A DNA stretch of 64,000 bases, taken from positions 248,001 through 312,000 of the forward strand of contig CAVYYD010000006.1 of assembly GCA_963772645.1 (NCBI GenBank), read 5' to 3'. Positions 7,562 through 16,605 of this stretch are shown here, in pieces. The notes beneath the pieces were generated by a model. The model was not told the origin of the DNA. It saw nothing but the letters and a program-made list of their open reading frames with translations, and did no database searches. A program made the translations under genes and the position numbers. This stretch comes from DASSQJ01 sp963772645 (GTDB taxonomy: Bacteria; Actinomycetota; Actinomycetes; Actinomycetales; Dermatophilaceae). The first letter of the stretch is position 1. Each line of letters begins with the position of its first letter.

Positions 7562-7783
7562 GCCTCCAGAAGCCCCCTGGCGGCTGCTTCCCGGCCAGCC
7601 GCGACCCCACCGATCCTGTTCACGACCCCAGTGTCAGCCCAGCCGACTTCAGGGGCCGGCGGCGAATTTTGCGGCCCATTTTGGGGCCCACGCCCGCATC
7701 GGGCACCATCCGGATGCCGGACACGAGTAAGCCCCCGGCAGCGTTCCGCTGGCCGGGGGCCCGTCGTCTGTCTCAACACAGAG
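7562..7783. other. Probable attachment-site side of the integrated element
   Basis: A gene-free 220 bases between the excisionase-like gene and the 3' end of tRNA-Arg. By analogy with tRNA-integrating elements, the attachment junction should lie here or in the tRNA 3' half. No second copy of the tRNA 3' end was recognised on the left side of the window, so the other junction is either off the window or lost. Confidence 0.4.
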
Positions 7784-7856
7784 CGCGCCCGAAGGGATTC
7801 GAACCCCCAACCTTCTGATCCGTAGTCAGATGCTCTATCCGTTGAGCTACGGGCGC
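7784..7856 (-). tRNA. tRNA-Arg(ACG)
   Basis: The 73-base minus-strand transcript folds as a cloverleaf. The acceptor arm is GCGCCCG/CGGGCGC, the anticodon stem-loop TCTGA-CTACGGA-TCAGA has anticodon ACG, and the T-arm carries GGTTCGAATCC. G is the discriminator base, and CCA is not encoded. Its 3' end faces the integrase, marking it as the likely integration target. Confidence 0.95.
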
Positions 7857-7984
7857 CCGCTGCGCTCGCGCGCAACGACTGTGCAGACTACCGGAGCGCC
7901 GCCCGGGCGGAGAAATCGCGCACCACCCGCGCCGTCCCGACCCACCGGTAATCCGCTCGGCGCCCAGGACCACCGCTGGGCGCT

Positions 7985-8000
7985 TGTGAAGGACTTCACT
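7985..8000. promoter_or_regulatory. Crp/GlxR-like palindrome upstream of pckG
   Basis: TGTGA-N6-TCACT is one mismatch from the CRP-family consensus TGTGA-N6-TCACA. It sits about 190 bases before the pckG start in an otherwise gene-free 330-base region (7857-8187). PEP carboxykinase genes are classical targets of cAMP-type regulation, so the site is plausible; binding is not shown. Confidence 0.5.
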
Positions 8001-8187
8001 ACCTCACGGGGCCCTTGGCGGTCATCGGTGTCCAGCCCCGGACCTACCGTGGAGAGCGAGGCTCCCCGCGGTGGGCCCACCAAGCCTCCGCGAGACCCTC
8101 CGAGGCCACCGGAGGCCGCTGCGGAACGTCGCGGGCCCCGCCCCGGGGAGCTGCGAACCACGCCGCCGCGGAGGAAGGACCCGCACG

Positions 8188-10011
8188 ATGACCGCCACCC
8201 ACACCACCGCCAGCCCCGGCACGAGGCACGCCGCACTCCAGTCCTGGGTCGACGAGGTCGCCGCCGTCACCCAGCCCGACGAGGTGGTGTGGTGCGACGG
8301 GTCCCAGGCCGAGTGGGAGCGCCTCACGAGCGAGCTCGTCGAGTCCGGGACGTTCATCCGCCTCGCCGAGGACAAGAAGCCCAACTCCTTCCTCTGCCTG
8401 TCCGACCCCACCGACGTCGCCCGGGTCGAGGACCGGACCTTCATCGCCTCGGTCCGCGAGGAGGACGCCGGCCCCACGAACAACTGGGTCGACCCCACCG
8501 CCCTCAAGGCGACGATGATCGAGCTCTACCGCGGCTCGATGCGCGGCCGCACGATGTACGTCATCCCGTTCGTCATGGGACACCTCGACGCCACCGTGCC
8601 GATGTTCGGTGTCGAGGTCACCGACTCTGCCTACGTCGTGACGAACATGCGGATCATGGCCCGGATCGGCGCCCCGGTCCTGGAGCGGATGGAGGAGCTC
8701 GACGCCGACTTCGTCAAGGGCCTGCACTCGGTCGGCGCCCCGCTCGCCGACGGCGAGGCCGACGTCCCGTGGCCGTGCAACGACACCAAGTACATCGCCC
8801 ACTTCCCGGAGACCCGGGAGATCTGGTCCTACGGCTCGGGCTACGGCGGCAACGCGCTCCTCGGCAAGAAGTGCTACGCCCTGCGCATCGCCTCGGCGAT
8901 GGCCCGCGACGAGGGGTGGATGGCCGAGCACATGCTCATCCTCAAGCTCACCTCCCCGCAGGGGCGCACACACTTCGTGGCCGGTGCCTTCCCCAGCCAG
9001 TGCGGCAAGACCAACCTCGCGATGATCGAGCCGACGATGCCCGGCTGGACCGCCGAGATGGTCGGCGACGACATCGCCTGGATGCGGTTCGGGCCCGACG
9101 GCCGCCTCTACGCCGTCAACCCCGAGTTCGGCCTCTTCGGTGTCGCCCCGGGTACCGGGATGCAGACCAACCCCCAGGCGGTCCGCACCATCGATCAGGG
9201 CAACTCGATCTTCACCAACGTCGCCCTCACCGACGACGGCGACGTCTGGTGGGAGGGCCTGACCGAGGCGCCACCGTCGCACCTCACCGACTGGAAGGGC
9301 CGGGACTGGACGCCGGGGAACGGCGAGGTGAGCAGCCACCCGAACAGCCGGTTCACGACCCCGGCGAAGCAGACCCCGATGATCGCGCCCGAGTACGACA
9401 ACCCCGACGGCGTCCCGATCGACGCCATCCTCTTCGGCGGCCGCCGGAAGACGACCGTGCCGCTGGTCTACGAGTCGCGCGACTGGAAGCACGGGGTCTT
9501 CGTCGGCGCGACCCTCTCCTCGGAGACCACCGCCGCCGCCACCGGCGCCGTCGGCGTGGTCCGCCGCGACCCGATGGCGATGCTCCCCTTCATCGGCTAC
9601 CACGCCGGGGACTACATGCGTCACTGGCTCGCCCTCGGGGCCCGCGCCGATGCCTCGAAGCTGCCGCGCATCTTCCAGGTCAACTGGTTCCGCCGGGACG
9701 ACGACGGCTCCTTCCTCTGGCCCGGCTACAGCGACAACGCGCGGGTCCTGAAGTGGGTCGTCGAGCGGCTCGAGGGCACGGCGGAGGCCGTAGAGACGCC
9801 CGTGGGCCTCGTCCCGGCCCCCGGCGCCCTCGACACCGACGGGCTCGACCTGAGCGACGAACAGGTGGCCACGGCCCTGCGGGTCGACCCCGAGGAGTGG
9901 CGCGCCGAGCTCCCGCTCATCGAGGAGTGGTTCGCGCGGATCGGTGACCGACTGCCGACGCAGCTGGCCGACGAGCTCGACGCGCTGAAGGCGCGGGTCG
10001 AGCAGGCCTGA
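8188..10011 (+). CDS. pckG: Phosphoenolpyruvate carboxykinase (GTP)
   Basis: A 607-residue GTP-dependent PEP carboxykinase, the usual length for this class. It converts oxaloacetate plus GTP to PEP, CO2 and GDP, the entry step of gluconeogenesis, in the cytoplasm. The P-loop (FPSQCGKTNLAMIEP), the substrate-binding SGYGGNALLGKKC, and ETTAAATGAVGVVRRDPMAM with GYHAGDYMRHWL near the C-terminus are hallmarks of the family. The start ATG 8188 has a GGAGGAAGGA ribosome binding site. It is monocistronic and is followed by a strong hairpin. A Crp/GlxR-like site lies upstream. Confidence 0.97.
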   Translation: MTATHTTASPGTRHAALQSWVDEVAAVTQPDEVVWCDGSQAEWERLTSELVESGTFIRLAEDKKPNSFLCLSDPTDVARVEDRTFIASVREEDAGPTNNWVDPTALKATMIELYRGSMRGRTMYVIPFVMGHLDATVPMFGVEVTDSAYVVTNMRIMARIGAPVLERMEELDADFVKGLHSVGAPLADGEADVPWPCNDTKYIAHFPETREIWSYGSGYGGNALLGKKCYALRIASAMARDEGWMAEHMLILKLTSPQGRTHFVAGAFPSQCGKTNLAMIEPTMPGWTAEMVGDDIAWMRFGPDGRLYAVNPEFGLFGVAPGTGMQTNPQAVRTIDQGNSIFTNVALTDDGDVWWEGLTEAPPSHLTDWKGRDWTPGNGEVSSHPNSRFTTPAKQTPMIAPEYDNPDGVPIDAILFGGRRKTTVPLVYESRDWKHGVFVGATLSSETTAAATGAVGVVRRDPMAMLPFIGYHAGDYMRHWLALGARADASKLPRIFQVNWFRRDDDGSFLWPGYSDNARVLKWVVERLEGTAEAVETPVGLVPAPGALDTDGLDLSDEQVATALRVDPEEWRAELPLIEEWFARIGDRLPTQLADELDALKARVEQA

Positions 10012-10020
10012 CCCAGAACG

Positions 10021-10059
10021 CGACTGACCCCGCCGGAGCGTGTCCGGCGGGGTCAGTCG
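10021..10059. terminator. Strong hairpin terminator after pckG
   Basis: A perfect 17-base inverted repeat (10021-10037 and 10043-10059, arm CGACTGACCCCGCCGGA) with a 5-base loop begins nine bases after the pckG stop. It lacks a U-tract, as is common in high-GC genomes, and may serve both strands because the next gene converges. Confidence 0.85.
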
Positions 10060-10108
10060 TCGGCCGGGGGCGGCCCGCAATGCCGGCGCCCCGGTCGGTA
10101 CGGCCGGC

Positions 10109-10368
10109 TCAGGCGTCGAGGGTCGCGGTGCCGTTGGCGTCCCCGGGGTCGGTCGATCCGCCGGGGCCGCCGGGGAAGGAGCCACCGGCGCCGGGCCGCG
10201 GTGACCGGCCCGGCCTCGACCCCGCGGCCGGCACTCACCCAGGCGGGCGAGCCCTCGGGCGGACCATCGGGCAGGGACACTCCGGCCCCGGCCCGGACCA
10301 GCGGCTGCGGCTCGTTCGGGCCGTCCGCGGGGGGGTGGCGGGCGGATCTCGTCGCCGGACTCGGTCAT
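10109..10368 (-). pseudogene. Frameshifted small protein of unknown function
   Basis: From ATG 10368 (MTESGDEIRPPP) a Pro/Gly-rich acidic protein can be followed to a TGA at 10109 (ending DPGDANGTATLDA) only if two frame changes are allowed. One is in the C/G run near 10330, the other near 10195. The joined reading (about 85 residues) is low in complexity, with GSFPGGPGGST near the end, and has no known domain. Convergent with pckG. The reconstruction is tentative. Confidence 0.35.
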
Positions 10369-10521
10369 GTCAGCTCCTCCGCTTCACCCGAGCGTCTCCG
10401 GTGCACCGTGTGGTGCCCCTGTGGCCGTCCCAGCCAGAGGCTGGCAGCCGCCACCGCCGTCCACAGGATCCACACAGGGAACCCATGGACTCGGCCCAGC
10501 GGCCCCACACACACTGGACCC

Positions 10522-11259
10522 ATGACGACGACCCGCCCGCAGTCCGCCCCCACGCTCCACCGCCCTGACGGCAGTGCCGTGCGGGTGCTCGTCGTCGACG
10601 ACGAGCCCAACCTCACCGAGCTGCTCTCGATGGCGTTGCGGTACGAGGGCTGGGAGGTCCGCACGGCGGCGAGCGGACTCGCGGCGGTCCGCGCGGCGAA
10701 GGAGTTCGCCCCCGACGCCGTCGTCCTCGACATGATGCTCCCCGACTTCGACGGCCTGGAGGTCATGCGGCGGATGCGCGGCGACGACCCCAACGTCCCG
10801 GTCCTCTTCCTCACCGCCAAGGACGCCGTCGAGGACCGGGTCGCCGGCCTCACGGCCGGGGGCGACGACTATGTCACCAAGCCGTTCAGCCTCGAGGAGG
10901 TCGTGGCCCGGCTCCGGGCCCTGATGCGGCGCACCGCGATCGCCACCGACGACGGCGGGTCGCTCCTCGTCGTCGGTGACCTGACCATGGACGAGGACAG
11001 CCACGAGGTCACCCGGGGCGGCACCGAGATCCAGCTGACGGCCACCGAGTTCGAGCTGCTCCGGTACCTCATGCGCAACCCCAAGCGCGTCCTGTCCAAG
11101 GCCCAGATCCTCGACCGGGTGTGGAACTACGACTTCGGCGGCCAGGCCAACGTCGTCGAGCTCTACATCTCCTACCTGCGCAAGAAGATCGACGCGGGCC
11201 GCTCCCCCATGATCCACACGATGCGTGGCGTCGGGTACGTGCTCAAGCCGGGCGAGTGA
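10522..11259 (+). CDS. OmpR/PhoB-family two-component response regulator
   Basis: A 245-residue transcription factor. The receiver domain (20-135) has the acidic pair Asp26-Asp27, phospho-acceptor Asp70 (VVLDMMLPDFDG), the Thr/Ser switch (LFLTAKD) and the conserved Lys of VTKPFS. The C-terminal winged helix (150-245) has LTATEFELLRYLMRN and the recognition helix ending RKKIDAGRSPMIHTMRGVGY. Its stop overlaps a GTG of the kinase gene, so the pair is co-transcribed. It is close to the MtrA/TcrA/PrrA-type regulators of actinobacteria, but the stimulus cannot be told. Confidence 0.93.
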   Translation: MTTTRPQSAPTLHRPDGSAVRVLVVDDEPNLTELLSMALRYEGWEVRTAASGLAAVRAAKEFAPDAVVLDMMLPDFDGLEVMRRMRGDDPNVPVLFLTAKDAVEDRVAGLTAGGDDYVTKPFSLEEVVARLRALMRRTAIATDDGGSLLVVGDLTMDEDSHEVTRGGTEIQLTATEFELLRYLMRNPKRVLSKAQILDRVWNYDFGGQANVVELYISYLRKKIDAGRSPMIHTMRGVGYVLKPGE

Positions 11260-11264
11260 CCCGG

Positions 11265-12740
11265 ATGGAGCGGATGCCGCATCCCTCCCGGTGGACGCTA
11301 CGCACCAAGCTGCTGGCCAGTGTCCTGGCGCTCTTCACCGTCGTCATGCTGGGAACGAGCGCCCTGACCGTCCTCGAGACCCGCCGCTACCTCACCGGCC
11401 AGCTGGCCCAGGACCTCGACAGCGCGGTGAGCCGGGTCGGCGACCGGCGCCTCGGCTTCGACCCCGACCGCGACGGTGACCACTCCGCCCCGCCACCCGG
11501 CGCGCCGGGCGGCGACCAGGTGCTCCAGCTGACGCTCACCCCGGCCGGCACGGTCGCGAACGACCCGTCGGGGTCGCCGGTCAACAGCGTGCGGACCACC
11601 TCGGGCGCGGACGTCGCGCTCACCCAGGACCAGATCGCCCACCTGACCCACGAGCTCCAGGGCCAGCGGCCGGTGCGGGTCGACCTCGGTGGGTCGATCG
11701 GCAGCTACCTCGTCGGCGTCCGCCAGCTCCCCGGCGGGAACATCTTCATCGTCGGCGTCTCCACCGCCCCCATCGACGACCTGTTGGCCAAGCTGCTCGC
11801 CCTCGTCGTCGGCGGCACCGCCGTGGGCCTCGTCCTCGTCGGTGCCGGGGGCGCGGTCCTCATCCGCCGCAACCTCGCCCCGCTCGACCGCGTCGCGACC
11901 ACGGCGAAGCAGGTGTCCCGCCTCAAGCTCGACTCCGGCGACGTCGCCCTCGCCATGCGGGTCCCCGAGAGCGACGTCGACGAGCGCACCGAGGTCGGGC
12001 AGGTCGGCCTGGCCCTCAACACGATGCTCGACAACGTCGAGTCCGCCCTCACCGCGCGCCAGGAGAGCGAGATGCGGGTGCGGCAGTTCGTCGCCGACGC
12101 CTCGCACGAGCTTCGCACGCCGCTGGCCAGCATCCGCGGGTACGCCGAGCTGACCCGCCGCGAGCACGACTCGGTGCCGCCCACGGTCACCCACGCCATC
12201 AGCAGGGTCGAGTCCGAGGCGCTGCGGATGCAGGAGCTCGTCGAGGACCTCCTCCTCCTCGCCCGCCTCGACTCCGGCCGACCCCTCGACCGCCAGCCGG
12301 TCGACCTGTCGCTCCTGGCGATGAACGCGGTCAGTGACGCGCACGCGGCGTCGCCGGACCACGCGTGGGAGCTCGACATCCCCGACGAGCCGGTCGAGGT
12401 GCCCGGCGACCGGGCCCGGCTGCACCAGATCCTCGCCAACCTCCTGGCCAACGCCCGCACCCACACCCCGGCCGGCACCCGGGTCGTCACCCGGCTCCGC
12501 CCGGAGGGGAAGCTCATCCGGATCTCGGTCTCGGACAACGGTCCTGGCATCCCCGCCGGCCTCCAGCCGACGGTGTTCGAGCGGTTCACCCGCGGCGAGG
12601 AGTCGCGCAGCCGGGAGAGGGGATCGACCGGCCTCGGGCTCTCCATCGTCGCCGCGGTCGGCCAGGCCCACGGTGGCAGGGTCGAGGTCGACAGCCGGCC
12701 GGGCGACACGACGTTCTCGGTGCTGCTCCCGGCCCTCTGA
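11265..12740 (+). CDS. Two-component sensor histidine kinase
   Basis: A 491-residue membrane kinase that should phosphorylate the regulator encoded just upstream. It has a first membrane helix at about 15-37, an extracytoplasmic sensor of about 130 residues with a Pro/Asp-rich stretch, a second membrane helix at about 173-200, and a HAMP linker (RRNLAPLDRVATTAKQVSRL). The DHp domain carries the phospho-acceptor His281 (SHELRTPLASIRGYAE), and the HATPase has an N-box (LANARTHTP) and DNGPGIP. A GTG at 11256 overlapping the regulator stop is an alternative coupled start. Confidence 0.93.
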   Translation: MERMPHPSRWTLRTKLLASVLALFTVVMLGTSALTVLETRRYLTGQLAQDLDSAVSRVGDRRLGFDPDRDGDHSAPPPGAPGGDQVLQLTLTPAGTVANDPSGSPVNSVRTTSGADVALTQDQIAHLTHELQGQRPVRVDLGGSIGSYLVGVRQLPGGNIFIVGVSTAPIDDLLAKLLALVVGGTAVGLVLVGAGGAVLIRRNLAPLDRVATTAKQVSRLKLDSGDVALAMRVPESDVDERTEVGQVGLALNTMLDNVESALTARQESEMRVRQFVADASHELRTPLASIRGYAELTRREHDSVPPTVTHAISRVESEALRMQELVEDLLLLARLDSGRPLDRQPVDLSLLAMNAVSDAHAASPDHAWELDIPDEPVEVPGDRARLHQILANLLANARTHTPAGTRVVTRLRPEGKLIRISVSDNGPGIPAGLQPTVFERFTRGEESRSRERGSTGLGLSIVAAVGQAHGGRVEVDSRPGDTTFSVLLPAL

Positions 12741-12748
12741 CGCCCGCG

Positions 12749-13243
12749 TCAGCGCATCGGCAGCTCGTAGCCGAGGAGGAGCACGCCCTCGCGCGGGCTC
12801 CAGTCGCGCTCGGGCGCCCGGACGAAGCCGAGCCGGCCGTAGAGCCGGTGCGCGGTCGCCATCCACGTGCCGCTGGAGAGGACGAGCCGGTCGCACCCGC
12901 GCTCGCCGGCGAGGTCGACGGAGGCCCGGACCAGCTGCTCACCCACGCCCCGACCGCGCGCGAGCGGGTCCACGGCGAGCATCCGGAGCTCCACCTCGCC
13001 CGGCCGGCACATCTCGGCGAGCGGGCTGCCCGGGGGCACGACGGTGGCCGTGCCGAGCAGGTGCCCGTCGCCGTCCTCGGCGACGAGGAGCACCGCCTCG
13101 CGCCGGCGCACCGTGGTGTCGGCGAGGTCCTCGGCGTACGGGTCGTCCGCGGTGATGTGGCCGTCCGCCGCATAGGCCTCCACGGTCAGCCGGCCGAGCT
13201 GCGCCAGCTCGTCCTCCCGCGCCGCGCGGACCCTCACCTGCAC
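12749..13243 (-). CDS. GNAT-family N-acetyltransferase
   Basis: A 164-residue acetyl-CoA-dependent acetyltransferase. Motif A is seen as ELRMLAVDPLARGRGVGEQL (V..AR.RGVG binds the CoA pyrophosphate), followed by RLVLSSGTWMATAHRLYGRL and GFVRAPERDW, the usual motif B and Tyr region. The start is the GTG at 13243; longer frames upstream are antisense shadow. The acceptor is unknown. Convergent with the histidine kinase, with no hairpin between. Confidence 0.85.
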   Translation of the reverse strand: MQVRVRAAREDELAQLGRLTVEAYAADGHITADDPYAEDLADTTVRRREAVLLVAEDGDGHLLGTATVVPPGSPLAEMCRPGEVELRMLAVDPLARGRGVGEQLVRASVDLAGERGCDRLVLSSGTWMATAHRLYGRLGFVRAPERDWSPREGVLLLGYELPMR

Positions 13244-13367
13244 CCGGCCATCCTCGCAGGCGGGGCCGGTCGACGTGACGGTGCCACCGCGGGGACGGCG
13301 CGCCTTCGTGCGCCCGGGACAGTGCCGCCACAGTGGCGGCACAGCGGCCCTCGCCATCGTTCTCGGC

Positions 13368-15496
13368 ATGGACACGGCCACGATCCCCTCCGCCACCGCC
13401 ACCCGGGCCGGGTGGCCCGAGCCCGCCCCGTCCGGGACCGGACACCCCGGCCGCCCGGAGCACTCGCCCCACGGCACCGGGAGCTCGCGCGTCCGCCGCT
13501 TGCTGCGAGGCCCGGAGGGCGACCCGTGGTGGGGGCGGCCGGCCCTGCTGGCCCTCCTCCTCGCCACGGCACTGGCCTACCTCTACGACCTCACGGCGAG
13601 CGGGTGGGCCAACTCCTTCTACTCGGCCGCCGCCCAGGCCGGCAGCGTGTCGTGGAAGGCCTTCTTCTTCGGCAGCCTCGACGCGAGCAACGCCATCACC
13701 GTCGACAAGCCCCCGGCGTCACTGTGGGTCATGGCGCTCTCGGTGCGGCTGCTCGGGCTCAGCTCGTTCGCGATCCTGCTGCCCCAGGTCCTCATGGGGG
13801 TCGGGACGGTCGCCGTCGTCCACGCCACCGTGCGCCGCTGGTTCGGGCACGGGCCGGCCCTGCTCGCCGGTGCCTCGCTCGCGCTGACGCCGGTCGCGGT
13901 CCTGATGTTCCGCTTCAACAACCCGGACGCCCTGCTCACCCTGCTCATGGCGCTCGCGGTGTGGGCGACGCTGCGCGCGGTGGAGGCCGGCTCGGTCCGC
14001 TGGATCGCCCTCGCCGGGGTCTTCGTCGGGCTCGGGTTCCTCACCAAGTCCCTGCAGGTCCTGCTGGTCGTCCCGGCGGTGGCGGTCGTCTGGGTGCTGT
14101 TCGCCCGCACCTCGGTCAGCCGCCGGCTCCTCGGGGGCCTGGCGTCCGCCGGGGCCTTCCTCCTCTCGGCAGGCTGGTGGGTCGCGGTCGTCGAGCTGCT
14201 CCCGGCCTCGGCGCGGCCGTACATCGGTGGGAGCCAGACCAACTCGTTCCTCGAGCTGACCTTCGGCTACAACGGGTTCGGGCGGATCGACGGCTCGGAG
14301 ACCGGCCGGGTGGGCGGCGGCAGCCCGTTCTCCGGGGGCACCGGGATCCTGCGGATGTTCGACGCCTCCAACGGTGGCCAGGTCTCCTGGCTGCTCCCCG
14401 CGGCGCTGCTCCTCCTCGTCGCCGGGCTGGCCTTCCCTCGGCGCACACCCGGCACCGACGGCCGCAGGGCCGCCTACGTCGCGATGGGGCTGTGGATGCT
14501 CGTCACCGCGCTGACCTTCTCGCTGATGGCCGGGATCTTCCACGAGTACTACACGGTGGCCCTGGCCCCGGCGATCGCTGCGCTCGTCGGAATGGGCGCC
14601 GGCGAGGCGTGGCAGCGGAGGCACACGGTCGCCGGGTCCGCGGTGCTGTCCCTGGCGACGGCCGGCACGGCGGTCTGGGCCTTCCTCCTGCTCTCCCGCA
14701 CCACGGCCTTCGGAGTCGGGCTCCGCTTCACCGCTCTCGCCCTCGGGCTCGCCGCCACGGTCCTCCTCCTCGTCCTCGGCCGGCTGCACCGGCGGGTCGT
14801 GCCGGCCGTGGCCGCCCTCGCCGTCGTCGCCGGACTCGCCGGTCCGGCCGCCTACGCCGCCGACACCCTCTCCACCGGCCACTCCGGCTCCATCGTCACC
14901 GCAGGCCCGTCGACCGGCGGCGGCCCGGGGGCGCGGGCGGCCCCGGTGGGGCGCGCGGTCCAGGCGGGGCGGGGGGCCCCGGACGCGGCTTCGCCGGTGC
15001 AGCGCCCGGTAGCGCGGGCGGCGGCACGGCGCCGACGAACCCGAACGGTGGGACCGGGACGTTGCCGAACGGCGGCGCCACCCGGGGCGGCCAGGGAGGC
15101 CGGGGCGGCCACGGCCTGGGTGGCCTGCTCGACGCCACGACCCCGGACGCCGCGGTCGTCCAGGCCCTGCAGGACGGTGCCGACCAGTACACCTGGGTCG
15201 CCGCGGCCGTCGGCTCGAACACCGCGGCCGGGCTGCAGCTGGCCTCGCAGCTGCCGGTCATGGCCATCGGAGGGTTCAACGGGTCCGACCCGTCCCCCAC
15301 GCTGGAGCAGTTCCAGCAGCACGTCACCGACGGGAAGATCCACTACTTCCTCGCCGGAGGCGGGTTCCGCGGGCAGCAGGGCGGCTCCGACGTCGCCGAC
15401 CGGATCGACACCTGGGTCTCGGAGCACTACACGCAGGTGACGATCGGCGGGATGACGTTCTACGACCTGACCCAGCCGACCGGGTCCACGCCGTGA
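13368..15496 (+). pseudogene. ArnT/PMT-family (GT39-like) membrane glycosyltransferase, one frameshift
   Basis: About 708 residues when one frame change near 14,930 (GC-rich run) is bridged. The first 525 residues are a multi-spanning membrane enzyme with the ArnT/PMT signatures: an acidic/Lys segment in the first loop (SNAITVDKPPASLWVMALSV), RFNNPDALLTLLMALAVWA, GFLTKSLQVLLVVPA and HEYYTVALAPAIAALVGMGA. After a Gly/Pro-rich linker, the shifted frame gives a C-terminal extracytoplasmic domain (GGLLDATTPDAAVVQALQDG, WVSEHYTQVTIGGMTFYDL), standard for actinobacterial members. These enzymes use lipid-linked sugars to modify surface glycans or proteins. The conserved C-terminal domain argues for a sequence error rather than decay. 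Confidence 0.8.
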
Positions 15497-15542
15497 CGCC
15501 GGCCCCCGGTCGGGTGGGAGTCGCCCGCCTACACTCGGGCCC

Positions 15543-16373
15543 GTGGAGACGGTCGCGGTCATCGGGACGGGAGCGATGGGGGCCGGCATCGGCCGCCGGT
15601 TGCACGAGCGCGGTGCCGTCGTCCTCACCCTGCTCGAGGGACGGAGCGCCGCCAGCCGCGAGCGCGCCGCCGCGGCCGGGATGCGCGCGGCCACCCTCGA
15701 GGAGGTCGGCCGGGCGGACCTGGTCCTGTCGGTGGTCCCACCCGCCCAGGCGGACGCCGTGGTCGAGGCGCTGGCCCCGGTCCTCGCCGGCGGGCCGCTC
15801 CTCTGCGACGCCAACGCCGTCGCGCCGGAGACGGTCCGCCGCCTGGCCGAGCGCGTCCGGTCCCTCGGGGGCCGCCTCGTCGACGGCGCGGTCATCGGCG
15901 CTCCTCCCGGAAACGGCGAGGAGGGCCCCAGGGTCTACGTCTGCGGCGATGGGGCAGACGAGGTCGCCGGCCTGCGCCGGTTCGGCATCGACACGCGGGT
16001 CCTGGCTGGGCCGCTCGGGGCGGCCTCGGCCCTGAAGATGTGCTACGGCGGCCTCAACAAGGGGGTGGTCGGTCTGGCCACGGCCGTGCTGCTCGCGGCA
16101 CGCCGTCACGGTGCCGCCGACGACCTGCTCGACGAGATGGGCGAGAGCATGAGCTGGCTGCTCGAGCGCCTCCCGAGCGCCGTCCCCGCGATGTACCCCA
16201 AGGCCTACCGGTGGGACACCGAGATGCACGAGGTGTCGGCGTTCCTCGCCCCGGACGACGCGGCCGCGGCGGAGGTCTGGCGCGGGCTGGGGCACTTCTA
16301 CACCGAGCGGGCCGGCGCCGCGCAGGAGGGGGACGAGCTCGCCACCCTCCGGCGGCTGCTCGACCGTGACTGA
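15543..16373 (+). CDS. NAD(P)-binding dehydrogenase with DUF1932 domain
   Basis: A 276-residue member of the 6-phosphogluconate/3-hydroxyisobutyrate dehydrogenase-like superfamily. The Rossmann fold opens METVAVIGTGAMGAGIGRRL (GxGxMG), followed by VLSVVPPAQA and LCDANAVAPETVRRL. The C-terminal half (LKMCYGGLNKGVVGLATAVL, then SWLLERLPSAVPAMYPKAYR) matches the DUF1932 domain, where the Lys in LKMCYGG is the likely catalytic residue. The substrate is unknown. Starts at GTG 15543. Monocistronic. Confidence 0.85.
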   Translation: METVAVIGTGAMGAGIGRRLHERGAVVLTLLEGRSAASRERAAAAGMRAATLEEVGRADLVLSVVPPAQADAVVEALAPVLAGGPLLCDANAVAPETVRRLAERVRSLGGRLVDGAVIGAPPGNGEEGPRVYVCGDGADEVAGLRRFGIDTRVLAGPLGAASALKMCYGGLNKGVVGLATAVLLAARRHGAADDLLDEMGESMSWLLERLPSAVPAMYPKAYRWDTEMHEVSAFLAPDDAAAAEVWRGLGHFYTERAGAAQEGDELATLRRLLDRD

Positions 16374-16450
16374 CCCCACCCGCCGGGTCACGGTCCGCCT
16401 CCGGCCCGCTTTGCCCGGCGGGTCGGGCGCCGGTTACCCTGTGCGACGTT

Positions 16451-16540
16451 GGAGGCGTCGCCTAGTCCGGTCTATGGCGCCGCACTGCTAATGCGGTTTG
16501 GGCTAACCGCCCATCGAGGGTTCAAATCCCTCCGCCTCCG
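16451..16540 (+). tRNA. tRNA-Ser(GCU)
   Basis: A 90-base type II tRNA. The acceptor arm is GGAGGCG/CGCCTCC, the anticodon loop in CGCACTGCTAATGCG carries GCT, there is a long variable arm (GGTTTGGGCTAACCGCCC region), and the T-arm is GGGTTCAAATCCC. The discriminator is G; CCA is not encoded. Confidence 0.95.
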
Positions 16541-16547
16541 CCGACGC

Positions 16548-16577
16548 AGACCCCCGGGAGCGTGCTCCCGGGGGTCT
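16548..16577. terminator. Hairpin terminator after tRNA-Ser
   Basis: A perfect 14-base inverted repeat, AGACCCCCGGGAGC with its complement (16548-16561/16564-16577), follows the tRNA by seven bases. It may also end the convergent SDR transcript. Confidence 0.8.
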
Positions 16578-16605
16578 CCGGCGTCCGGCCCGGGGACGGG
16601 ACGGC

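Noticed and set aside
1..7783. A second copy of the tRNA-Arg 3' end as the other attachment site
   Set aside because: No match to the tRNA 3' sequence was recognised to the left of the tRNA by eye; it may lie outside the window.
8044..10368. A 774-codon open frame antisense to pckG
   Set aside because: Its composition is a GC-codon shadow and it lacks any domain; pckG on the other strand is certain.
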